From NCBI RefSeq assembly GCF_000224415.1, contig NZ_AFXQ01000015.1, positions 1-64,000 on the forward strand: a DNA stretch of 64,000 nucleotides, in the 5' to 3' direction. The DNA comes from Citricoccus sp. CH26A. Its GTDB lineage: Bacteria > Actinomycetota > Actinomycetes > Actinomycetales > Micrococcaceae. A program made the translations under genes and the position numbers. Shown piece after piece: positions 35,446 to 42,836 of this stretch (within the stretch, counting starts at the first letter, position 1; the number at the start of each line of letters is the position of its first letter). Under the pieces are notes generated by a model. The model saw nothing but the letters and a program-made list of their open reading frames with translations. It made no database searches and was not told where the DNA came from.

Positions 35446-36438
35446 TCACCGCTCGCTGTAGACGAAGCGTTGCAGGTCGTCCAGGGGCTCGGGGGCCCCC
35501 GCCTCGGCGAACCGCACGGCCGCCTCCATCTCCGCGGCCACCTCGCGGTCCAGCGCGTTCCAGTCGTCCTCGGAGAACCGGCCCGTCGCCTCCAGGGAGC
35601 GGCGGAGCGACAGGATGGGATCCCGTTCGGTCCAGCGGGCGACCTCCGCCTTGTCCCGGTAGCGTTCGGGGTCGAACATCGAGTGGGCCCGGAACCGGTA
35701 GGTGCGCAGTTCCAGGAAATGCGGGCCGCCGCCGGCCCGCACGGCGTCCACGGCCCGACGGGCCGACTCCTCGACCGCGAGCACGTCCATGCCGTCGACG
35801 CTCCAGGCCGGCAGCTCATAGGCGGCGGCCTTGAGGGCCAGGTCCGTCTGGGACTGGGACCGGGCCAGTGCCGTGCCCATGGCGTAGAGGTTGTTCTCGC
35901 AGCAGAAGAGCACGGGCAGCCGCCACAGCGCGGCCAGGTTCAGGCTCTCGTGGAACTCGCCCTCGGCGGCCGCGCCCTCGCCGAAGAAGCACGCGGTCAC
36001 CCGGGCCCGTCCGGCCATCCTGTCCGCCAGGGCCATGCCGACCGCCAGGGGCAGGCCTCCGGCGACGATCGCATTGCCCCCGTAGAAGTGCGTGGCAGCG
36101 TCGAACAGGTGCATGGATCCACCCCGCCCGCGGCAACAGCCCTGCACGTGGCCGTACATCTCGGCCAGGATCACTCCGGCCGAGACGCCGCGCAGCAGCG
36201 CGTGTCCGTGTTCACGGTAGGTGGCCACCACGGCGTCCTCGGGGCCGAGCGCGGACATGACGCCCGCCGCCACGGCCTCCTCACCGATATAGACGTGGAG
36301 GAACCCCCGGATCCTCGCAGCGCTGTAGAGCTCGACGCACTGTTCCTCGAGACGGCGGACCCGCAGCATCTGGCGCAGCAGGTGTCCGGCGGCCTCAGGG
36401 ACGGCCGGGGATCCGGTGGGTGGCGTGCGGTGGGTCAT
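35446..36438 (-). CDS. pdhA: 2-oxoacid (pyruvate) dehydrogenase E1 alpha subunit
   Basis: A 330-residue E1 alpha. [41 protein letters not shown] and the thiamine-diphosphate motif ([19 protein letters not shown] through CCENN) are all present. It resembles PdhA/AcoA of E1 alpha2beta2 complexes, not the single-chain AceE that actinobacteria normally use for pyruvate dehydrogenase, so this locus is an additional complex. ATG 36438 overlaps the acs stop (ATGA). No lipoamide dehydrogenase gene is in the cluster; the housekeeping E3 would have to be shared. Confidence 0.93.
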   Translation of the reverse strand: MTHRTPPTGSPAVPEAAGHLLRQMLRVRRLEEQCVELYSAARIRGFLHVYIGEEAVAAGVMSALGPEDAVVATYREHGHALLRGVSAGVILAEMYGHVQGCCRGRGGSMHLFDAATHFYGGNAIVAGGLPLAVGMALADRMAGRARVTACFFGEGAAAEGEFHESLNLAALWRLPVLFCCENNLYAMGTALARSQSQTDLALKAAAYELPAWSVDGMDVLAVEESARRAVDAVRAGGGPHFLELRTYRFRAHSMFDPERYRDKAEVARWTERDPILSLRRSLEATGRFSEDDWNALDREVAAEMEAAVRFAEAGAPEPLDDLQRFVYSER

Positions 36439-38237
36439 CCCTGTACCTCCACGGTCGATACGTCGCCCTCTGGCAGGCCGAGTTCGCGGGCCCTGAGCAG
36501 CCGGCGCAGGATCTTGCCGCTGCGGGTCCGGGGGAGCGAGGGCGTGAAGTCCAGGAGCCGCGGTGCCACGGCGGGTCCCAGCCGCCGGCGGGCGAAGCCG
36601 ATGATGTCCCTGCGCAGGTCATCGCTGGGGTCGTGTCCCGGATGCAGCTCGACGAAGGCCTTGACCACCTCACCGGCGACGGCGTCCGGCAGGCCGATGA
36701 CCCCGGCCTGGGCCACGGCGCCATGTTCCATCAGCAGGCTCTCGACCTCGAAGGGGCCGATCAGGTGACCGGAGGACTTGATCACGTCATCACCGCGGCC
36801 CACGAACCAGTAGTAGCCGTCGGCGTCACGGCGGGCCAGGTCGCCGGTGAGGTACCACCCGGCCACGAAACACCTGCGGTACCGCTCCTCCTCGCCCAGG
36901 TAACCGCGGAACATGGACGGCCACCCCGGTCTCAACGCCAGTTCGCCCACGGTGTCCGGGTCGGTGACCAGGGTGGCCCGGCCACCGCGCAGCACCGGCT
37001 CACCCTGCTCGTCCCGCGCGATGAGGCCCGCCTCGACACCGGGCAGGGGCCGTCCCATGGAACCGGGACGGATGGGCAGGGCCGGCAGGTTGGCGATCAT
37101 GATGCCTCCTGTCTCGGTCTGCCACCAGTTGTCGTGGACGGGATGACCGAGGACCTTCCGGCCCCAGACGACCACTTCCGGGTTCAGCGGTTCCCCGACG
37201 CTGGCCACGAACCGTAGCGCGGACAGGTCCTGGCCGCGGGCGGCCTCGTCGCCGGCCTTCATGAGCATCCGCAGCGCTGTCGGGGAGGTGTACCAGACCG
37301 TGACCCGGTGCTCCGCCAGGATCCGGTACCAGCGCAGCGGATCCATCTCCTCCTCGTCCACGACGGTGGTGATGCAATGGACCAGCGGGGCGATGATGCC
37401 GTAGGACATGCCCGTGACCCAGCCCGGGTCCGCGGTGCACCAATAGACGTCCTCCGGGTGCAGGTCCAGGGCGAAACGCCCCGTGGCGTGGTGTGCGACC
37501 ACCGCCTCGTGGACATGGACGGCCCCCTTGGGCCTGCCGGTGGTGCCGCTGGTGAAGTGCAGCAGGGCCATGTCCTCCGCCTGCGTCCTGGCGGTGCTCC
37601 CATAGGGTGGCGCCCGGTGCATGAGGTCCTGCAGGTCCAGGGTGCCCGGATCCGCGTGACCGTCGGCGTCCACGAGCAGGACGTGCCGGAGCCCCGGCAG
37701 CGCCTCGCGGACCGGGGCGACCTTCTTGCGGTACAGGGCGCGGGTGGTCACCAGAACGCGGGCATCGCCGAGCTCCAGGCGCATCCGCACCGGTTCCGGG
37801 CCGAACGCGGAGAACAGCGGGCAGAAGACACCGGCGTGCTTCAGCGTCCCCAGCACGGACGCGTACAGTTCCGGTCGTCGCCCCACCAGGGAGAACACCC
37901 GTTCCCCGGCGCCGACGCCCAAGCCCCGGAGCACGCTGGCGAACCGGTCCACCACCTCGGCCAGGTCGCTGTACGTCAGCGACCGGACGTCGCCGTCCGT
38001 ACCGACGAACCGCAGCGCCTCGTGGCCGGCACGCGCACCCGCCGCATGACGCTCGACGGCCTCATAGGCGATGTTCAGTCCTCCACCCGGCAGTCCGGAC
38101 AACTGCCGGCGGGCCTGCTACCAGCTGAAGCCGGCGCAGGCCGTGTCATAGTCCTCGAGGTTGGGCCGCACGGTCCAGGACAGGGGGTCCTTGGGGATCT
38201 CCTGCCATCGCGTGACCGGCCCGGGTGGTGCAACCAT
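36435..38237 (-). CDS. acsA: Acetyl-CoA synthetase (AcsA type) interrupted by an in-frame amber codon
   Basis: ATP-dependent acetate (or propionate) activation to acyl-CoA. The AMP-binding motif [52 protein letters not shown] and the C-terminal [11 protein letters not shown] with the acetylatable Lys are intact. From ATG 38237 the frame reads 39 family-like residues ([19 protein letters not shown]), hits TAG at 38120-38118, then continues [20 protein letters not shown] as AcsA proteins do. The amber codon thus lies inside the conserved N-terminus. A TTG at 38102 could restart a 555-residue protein but lacks a ribosome binding site. First gene of the series; stop overlaps E1 alpha. Confidence 0.88.
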
Positions 38238-38613
38238 GGTCTGGACGGCTTTCCGAAGCAGAACGGGAACTGGCAGACGGTGGGACTGTCCTGGTCCATA
38301 GCGTGGTGGCTGGGATGCGCAGCGTCAAGGTTCCGCGTCGACCCGTCAGGATCGGCCCCCGACGGGGTCCGCGGGCGGTGCCGGTGGTCTCGGCGCCAGG
38401 GGGATGACCGTGCGGAACTTCCCGCCGGGACCCTGCTCGCCCCCCCGGCACGTTCGCCCTGGTGGTCCCGCGCCAGGCATCCATGACGTGTTCCCGCTCC
38501 GCCGCCAACGGAGGACGGCACCCCGTCGGCAGGACGAGTGCAGCTCCCTGCCGCACGACACCCGGACGTGGACGGGGAGGATGTCCACGGCGCCGGATGC
38601 GGCGAGGAAACAC

Positions 38614-38646
38614 GAAGACCCCGGCCCTGAGGGGCCGGGGTCTTCT
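38614..38646 (-). terminator. Terminator of initiator tRNA
   Basis: GAAGACCCCGGCCC and GGGCCGGGGTCTTC form a stem of about 13 bp with a short loop, just 3' of the minus-strand tRNA. A run of purines and pyrimidines but no long T-tract follows. Confidence 0.75.
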
Positions 38647-38649
38647 TCG

Positions 38650-38723
38650 TTGCGGGGGCAAGATTTGAACTTGCGACCTCCGGGTTATGAGCCCGGCGAG
38701 CTACCGAACTGCTCCACCCCGCG
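38650..38723 (-). tRNA. Initiator tRNA-Met (anticodon CAT)
   Basis: A 74-base cloverleaf without encoded CCA. It starts CGCGGGG and ends CCCCGCAA, giving the C1-A72 mismatch of bacterial initiators. The anticodon stem has the three G-C pairs (CCGGG/CCCGG) around CTCATAA. Both features identify it as tRNA-fMet rather than elongator Met or Ile2. Confidence 0.96.
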
Positions 38724-38735
38724 TCGGAACACCCC

Positions 38736-38764
38736 ACACTACAGGTCCATCGCCGCTCTCCCAA
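38736..38764 (-). promoter_or_regulatory. Promoter of initiator tRNA
   Basis: On the minus strand TTGGGA (38764-38759), 17-base spacer, TAGTGT (38741-38736). It is placed about 12 bases before the mature tRNA start. Confidence 0.6.
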
Positions 38765-38813
38765 CTCGAGCTGCCTCGCGTGCCACCGGACGTGCCGGCG
38801 TGGCCCCGCGGAA

Positions 38814-38861
38814 TCGAGGACATGCCGGGATTGGAGGGGGGGATTCCCGGCATGTCCTCGA
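38814..38861. repeat. Perfect 17-bp inverted repeat, 14-base loop
   Basis: TCGAGGACATGCCGGGA at 38814-38830 is exactly repeated in inverse at 38845-38861. It lies upstream of the initiator-tRNA promoter, with no gene ending at it. Function unknown; see findings. Confidence 0.8.
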
Positions 38862-39024
38862 CCGATATCGAATCTAGGCCCGGACCGCGCTCGCAGGCCC
38901 CGGGGGCCGGTACCCCAGGGCTACCCGACTTGCCCCGATGCGCCGCACGGTGATCACTCGTGCTCGAAGCGGTCGCGCGACGTCTCCGGCGAACCCGCCC
39001 AGGGCTGCCGCCCGCTCGGGGTGG

Positions 39025-39213
39025 CCCTCGGCGTGGAGATGGGCGGTGCAGGCTGAGCACGGTCAGCGAGACAACGGGACCGACGGTCGTGATCATGGCC
39101 CCTGCGACCGTCGACAACAGCCACGTGCCCGTATTGCTGCTCATGGCCAGCGTGAACGGCGCTCGGCCCTGCTCCGCGGCTGCCCTGTCACCGTGCCGTC
39201 CGAACACGGTCAC
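39025..39213 (-). pseudogene. Possible remnant of a DUF2254 membrane protein
   Basis: On the minus strand the stretch TWLLSTVAGAMITTVGPVVS, followed by LTVLSL, resembles the second membrane segment of DUF2254 proteins (usually LLSTIAGAMITVAGVVFSIT). Upstream and downstream the reading becomes Arg/Pro-rich and unlike any membrane protein. The complete family is about 400 residues, so at most a short fragment is left. Assignment rests on about 25 residues. The rest of 38862-39335 holds no convincing gene. Confidence 0.35.
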
Positions 39214-39335
39214 CGGGACCGCGCACGCGGGCCGCGTCCCGGGGATGCATCATCGGCTGTGCACGGGCCGATATGGACCCCATCGACCGTTCGGGCCGTC
39301 CGACGAGCAGTCAGTCCACGGTTCAGGCCGCAACC

Positions 39336-39423
39336 TTGAGGTGACATGGGACACATCTAGACTGCGAGAGGGCCACGGTCACCGATGATCGTGGTCCTGA
39401 CCAGTACGTATGTCACCGTGACA
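39336..39423 (+). promoter_or_regulatory. Promoter and palindrome upstream of the M14 carboxypeptidase
   Basis: TTGAGG (39336-39341), 16-base spacer, TAGACT (39358-39363). Downstream, TGTCACCGTGACA (39411-39423) is a perfect 6-1-6 palindrome ending 25 bases before the ATG, a likely operator in the transcript leader. Confidence 0.5.
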
Positions 39424-39448
39424 CCACGGAAGAATCCTCAGGAGGGTC

Positions 39449-40624
39449 ATGCAGTCCACCCCACGATCCACACGGCGCGGCCGCCTTGCGGCCGTTGTGA
39501 CCGCGGCGTCTTTGGCGCTCGCGGTGCCGGCCGGCGTCGCACCCGCGATGGCGGACGCGAATTTCCCCTCTCCCAGGGGCGAGACCACCATCTCCAGCAT
39601 CCTGACCCCTGCGGACGTGGAGAAGGAGCTGAAGAAGCTGGAGCAGACCTCCCGCTTCGCCGTGGACGTCTTCACCCTCGCCGAGGCCGGGACGTCCGTG
39701 AACACCTCCGAACAGGGCCGCGACCTCTACGTCGCCACCGTGGGAACGGGGCCGGAGGACGTCTGGCTCCAAGGACGGATCCACGGCAACGAGCCCTATG
39801 GCACCGATTCGTTGCTGACCCTCCTCAAGGACCTGGGGACGAATGGGTCATCGGACTACGACCTCCTGCGCGAGAAGTACACCTTCCACATCATCCCGAT
39901 GTACAACCCGGACGGCGCCGAGGCGAACATCCGCCATACGCTCCTGTGGGACGACGTGACCGGATCCCCCGAGCTTGGTGGGAACGGGCGTGAACAGCGC
40001 GTCGACCTCAACCGGGACTGGACCGCGAACGGTTTCGCCGCGAAGGAGTCCCTGGCCTTCTATGAGTACTGGACCATGGTGGATCCGGCCTTCGGGGTGG
40101 ACATCCATCACCAGGGCCTGAAGAAGGAATGGGGGTCAGGCGATGACGTGACGCTGTCTCTCGGCATCTCCCTGGCACCCGGCGGGCCCACCTTGCCCGG
40201 GCTTGAGGGAGGGGCCTACGACGTCCTGACCCGGCAGATGCTCGTGCACGTCTACGACCAGCTCTCGAAGTACGGATCCATCAACATGGACCGCTATCAG
40301 GTGGGCAATGGGATGGAGATCGACATCAAGGGCGGCGTCGTCTCGGCCATGATGTTGGGTCTGGACCATGAGGGGATGAACCCCGAAGGGCACACCAACC
40401 CGGTCGTGTTCTTCGAGACGAGCGGGAACACCTCCGATGGCAGCCTGGGACAGAAGGCCCGCGGGAAGTCGGTTCGACAGAACGTGCTGGCACTGAAGGA
40501 GCTCCTGCTCGGGATGGCCACGGGAGAGGTGCAGCACGAGGATCCGGAACGGTGGGAGGAGATCCCGCACCAGCCGGTGACCGGATACCAGACGGACTAC
40601 GCCGGCAACATTCCGGTCGAGTAG
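39449..40624 (+). CDS. Secreted M14-family zinc carboxypeptidase
   Basis: A 391-residue exported peptidase. The signal peptide (RRGRLAAVVTAASLALAVP..APAMA, cleavage near residue 36) is clear. Zinc ligands are His112 and Glu115 in GRIHGNEPYG and a His in VDIHHQG; the substrate Arg region is DLNRDWTANG, and the catalytic Glu is in VVFFETSGNT. The order fits M14 carboxypeptidases that act on peptides or amidated cell-wall peptides; bacterial subfamily members with HGNEP are often secreted. ATG 39449 has CAGGAGGGTC directly upstream. It ends in a strong hairpin. Confidence 0.9.
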   Translation: MQSTPRSTRRGRLAAVVTAASLALAVPAGVAPAMADANFPSPRGETTISSILTPADVEKELKKLEQTSRFAVDVFTLAEAGTSVNTSEQGRDLYVATVGTGPEDVWLQGRIHGNEPYGTDSLLTLLKDLGTNGSSDYDLLREKYTFHIIPMYNPDGAEANIRHTLLWDDVTGSPELGGNGREQRVDLNRDWTANGFAAKESLAFYEYWTMVDPAFGVDIHHQGLKKEWGSGDDVTLSLGISLAPGGPTLPGLEGGAYDVLTRQMLVHVYDQLSKYGSINMDRYQVGNGMEIDIKGGVVSAMMLGLDHEGMNPEGHTNPVVFFETSGNTSDGSLGQKARGKSVRQNVLALKELLLGMATGEVQHEDPERWEEIPHQPVTGYQTDYAGNIPVE

Positions 40625-40639
40625 GCAGGGCCCGGGACC

Positions 40640-40673
40640 AGGGGTCCTCCTGCCGTGCGGCGGGAGGACCCCT
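40640..40673. terminator. Strong hairpin between convergent genes
   Basis: AGGGGTCCTCCTGCC pairs with GGCGGGAGGACCCCT (one G-T pair). It follows the M14 gene stop by 15 bases and precedes the convergent DUF1622 fragment; no T-tract. Confidence 0.65.
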
Positions 40674-40705
40674 CGTCGTGGTGTCATCGCCGTCCGTGCT
40701 GGGGG

Positions 40706-40978
40706 TCAGCGCTCGCCGGCACCGACACGGTCCTGCGTGTCTGTCGCGGGGACCACGGTCCGGATGATGTCCGCGGCCATGAACAGTTCCAGCCCCAGCA
40801 GGATGGACCGCCCCAGGCGTCGTCGATACTGGTGATAGACGTCTGTCCGATCCGGCCCCTTGCCGAGCAGTGCCCCGGCGGCGATGGAGCTGGCCACGGC
40901 GATGCCCACCACGATCGCCACCACCCCGGTGATGTCCACCGCCTTGCCCACTGCCTCCATGGCGCCCTGGAACTCCAC
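40706..40978 (-). CDS. DUF1622 membrane protein, C-terminally short
   Basis: A 90-residue protein. The N-terminal helix (VGKAVDITGVVAIVVGIAVA) and the segment YHQYRRRLGRSILLGLELFMAADIIRTVV are the DUF1622 pattern. In the family a third hydrophobic helix with LIRTFLS and an acidic end follows; here the chain changes to PATDTQDRVGAGER and stops, so about 25-30 residues are missing. GTG 40978 has AAGGGAG upstream. Whether the shortened protein is functional is unknown. Its 5' end abuts another gene fragment (41032), which suggests a rearrangement on that side too. Confidence 0.7.
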   Translation of the reverse strand: MEFQGAMEAVGKAVDITGVVAIVVGIAVASSIAAGALLGKGPDRTDVYHQYRRRLGRSILLGLELFMAADIIRTVVPATDTQDRVGAGER

Positions 40979-41031
40979 GGACGTCTCCCTTCCCCTGCAA
41001 GTCCCACGCCCGTGCCTGCGCACTCGACGCC

Positions 41032-41217
41032 GTGCCGGTCCGGGACATCATCGGCGGGGAGAACCATACGGTGGGGATCCACCACAGTCATGCGGTCAGG
41101 AATGGCAAGACCCTGGATCAGGACACGGTCACCGTGTTCGTCCTGCGGGACGGCAAGGTCATCGAGTGCAGGGAGTTCCTGGAGGACACCGCCGCATCCG
41201 ACGCGTCCTGGGCCTGA
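41032..41217 (+). pseudogene. 3' fragment of an NTF2/SnoaL-like gene
   Basis: The reading MPVRDIIGGENHTVGIHHSH, then DQDTVTVFVLRDGKVIECRE and FLEDTAASDASWA, is the C-terminal half of a SnoaL-like (NTF2-fold) protein: the beta strands and the closing DT-A-D-x-W-A are familiar from that family. The first half (about 60-70 residues, including the usual E/D-rich helix) is absent, and the sequence upstream is the 5' end of a gene on the other strand. So it is a truncated remnant, not a small gene. 41218-41514 downstream shows nothing convincing. Confidence 0.6.
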
Positions 41218-41514
41218 GCCCAGTCGCGGCCGGCACCGAAGCGTCCCGTGGTGCCGTACGGTGCCCTTTGCCGATGATCACGACACGCTTCCTGGCCCTG
41301 CGGAGTTCGATCTCCAGCTCGTGGACTGAGGGCGCGTTGGTGATGTCTCGAACGCGTCGTCGATCTGCTGAAGGACCAGTCGATGGTCGAGGCAACCAGT
41401 GCGTCCCACCTCGTGCCGGCACCCGCCGCCGCTCGCTGTGCACGGGTCGATCGTGCGTCACCAGCATGACGGGCTGGCCGCCCCAGGCGGGAGGCCTCAG
41501 GCGGCGCGTCGGCT

Positions 41515-41898
41515 TCACGGGGGGTCAGCCGACGTGGTGGAGAGCCCGGCTGCGATCCGCTGAAGTTCTTCCATGTGCGCGTCGAAAGCCTGCCTGCCGG
41601 TCCGAGTCTGCCTGATCCAGGTGAGTCGGCGCGCATCGGCGCGGGTCGGTGAAGGACTCTTGGTCATCGATATGTAATCCGCGGTGAGGAGCACTTTGAG
41701 GTGCTTGGACAACGTGGCGTCCGTGGTCCCCAGGGTGTCACGCAGTACCGCGAAGTCGATCTCCTCGAGGTGGCGAAGAACCCCGCAAATGCGAAGACGG
41801 AGAGGGGCGTGGATGGTGTCGTCGAAAGCGGCCTCAGCGGCCTCAGCGGCCTCAGCGGCCTCAGCGGCCTCAGCGGCCTCAGCGGCCTCAGCGGCCAT
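41515..41898 (-). CDS. Winged-helix transcriptional regulator with an AEA-repeat N-terminus
   Basis: A 127-residue regulator. Residues 25-110 form a winged helix of the MarR/ArsR-like type (IHAPLRLRICGVLRHLEEID, LGTTDATLSKHLKVL as recognition helix, then a basic wing). The first 24 residues are almost only Ala-Glu-Ala repeats encoded by a 9-bp tandem repeat (41827-41896). ATG 41898 overlaps the end of the upstream membrane-protein gene by 11 bases, so both are co-translated. Homologues of this kind start directly with the helix preceding IHAPLRLRI, so the repeat is an added extension. Target genes unknown; the partner membrane protein is the obvious candidate. Confidence 0.8.
   Translation of the reverse strand: MAAEAAEAAEAAEAAEAAEAAEAAFDDTIHAPLRLRICGVLRHLEEIDFAVLRDTLGTTDATLSKHLKVLLTADYISMTKSPSPTRADARRLTWIRQTRTGRQAFDAHMEELQRIAAGLSTTSADPP
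41827..41896. repeat. 9-bp tandem repeat, about 7.8 units
   Basis: AGCGGCCTC repeats seven times without a mismatch (41827-41889), followed by a partial AGCGGCC. On the minus strand each unit codes Ala-Glu-Ala within the regulator N-terminus. The first unit copies overlap the stop codon of the upstream gene. Confidence 0.97.
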
Positions 41899-42364
41899 GA
41901 CCCAGGTCCTCTCGGTACAGGCGATCGAACCATCGTCCGCCGAACAGGACCACCACGAAGCACGCTGCGGCAGGTGCCAGCACCCACCACGCGCTCAGCG
42001 ACGCCACCAGGCCGTAGGACGTGCTCAGCAACACGAGGGTCACCACGAGCAGGGCCGTCAGCACCGCACCGGCCCGGACACGAATGCGTCCCACGCGTAC
42101 TCCGGAGAGCCGTTGGTAGGCGATCAGCACGACGATGGTGCCGACGATGAGACCTCCCACCACCGCGTTGCGTGGTTCGCTGGAGCGGACGGCTGGTGTG
42201 GCCACGTAACCGGCGACGATCATGGCCACGAGTGGGTAGAGCCACCCGGGTGCTGCGAGCCGCTCCGCCAGGGTCGCTCGGTCGGATTCCAGGTCCTGCA
42301 GAATCTGCTGTGCCTGCATGCTGGACGGTCGAGCGGTGGTGCCGGCGGAGGAGTTGTTTTCCAT
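41888..42364 (-). CDS. Membrane protein with four helices, regulator partner
   Basis: A 158-residue protein: an N-terminal helical hydrophilic part (MQAQQILQDLESDRATLAERL), then four hydrophobic helices (WLYPLVAMIVAGYVA; AVVGGLIVGTIVVLIAY; AVLTALLVVTLVLLST; WWVLAPAAACFVVVLF) and a short basic tail. It overlaps the winged-helix gene. This pair, small four-helix membrane protein and winged-helix regulator, recurs in actinobacteria, function unknown. ATG 42364 follows TTGACT (42402-42397) and a dyad TTTCC-N5-GGAAA (42382-42396), a plausible autoregulated promoter. Confidence 0.75.
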   Translation of the reverse strand: MENNSSAGTTARPSSMQAQQILQDLESDRATLAERLAAPGWLYPLVAMIVAGYVATPAVRSSEPRNAVVGGLIVGTIVVLIAYQRLSGVRVGRIRVRAGAVLTALLVVTLVLLSTSYGLVASLSAWWVLAPAAACFVVVLFGGRWFDRLYREDLGHGR

Positions 42365-42574
42365 ATCTGCAAGTGAATCAGTTTCCTCGTGGGAAAGTCA
42401 ATGGCGGGGTGCAGCGTCGTCCTCCTCCCTCGCGCGCGGACCGTTTGCTCGGGGAACACCGATTCAGGCGGTGTGGCAGCGCGAGGCGTGCCGCAGAGCA
42501 CCGATGTGCTGTGGCGCGGGGGCGTCCAGGGTGCCGTTAACGTAAGGGTGCCTCGTCCGTCGCTCGCGCCACAC

Positions 42575-42730
42575 TCACGCTGCCCGTTGCGGTTCGGCGT
42601 ACAGGCTCACCAAGTACCGCCCCGGCTGGGAGAAGAAGTCCTCCACGTCTTCCACCGTGTCTGGGAGCAGGATCAACGCTTCGGGTTCCACGGCAGACCG
42701 ACGGTCCTCACACATCTGCAGTCCATTCAT
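42575..42730 (-). CDS. Possible 51-residue acidic small protein
   Basis: MNGLQMCEDRRSAVEPEALI, continuing LLPDTVEDVEDFFSQPGRYL and VSLYAEPQRAA. It has an organised look (amphipathic, acidic middle) but no recognised family, and no strong ribosome binding site precedes ATG 42730. It may be the C-terminal remnant of a longer protein. The rest of 42403-42574 holds nothing recognisable. Confidence 0.3.
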   Translation of the reverse strand: MNGLQMCEDRRSAVEPEALILLPDTVEDVEDFFSQPGRYLVSLYAEPQRAA

Positions 42731-42836
42731 CAGGCGGACCCCCGACCTTTCGTCGCACCGGGAGGCGCAAACGGCTCAGGCCGGCCGGTGCCGGTAGGGC
42801 GCCGACCGGCCTGTGCCGTGTCATGGTGCTGCCGGG

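Noticed and set aside
41159-41518. A 119-residue minus-strand frame with ELEIELRRARKRVVIIGKG
   Set aside because: One organised-looking helix only; the rest is Arg/Pro-rich and it is antisense to the NTF2-like fragment.
41827-41896. CRISPR-like short repeats
   Set aside because: The units are contiguous 9-mers without spacers and lie inside a reading frame.
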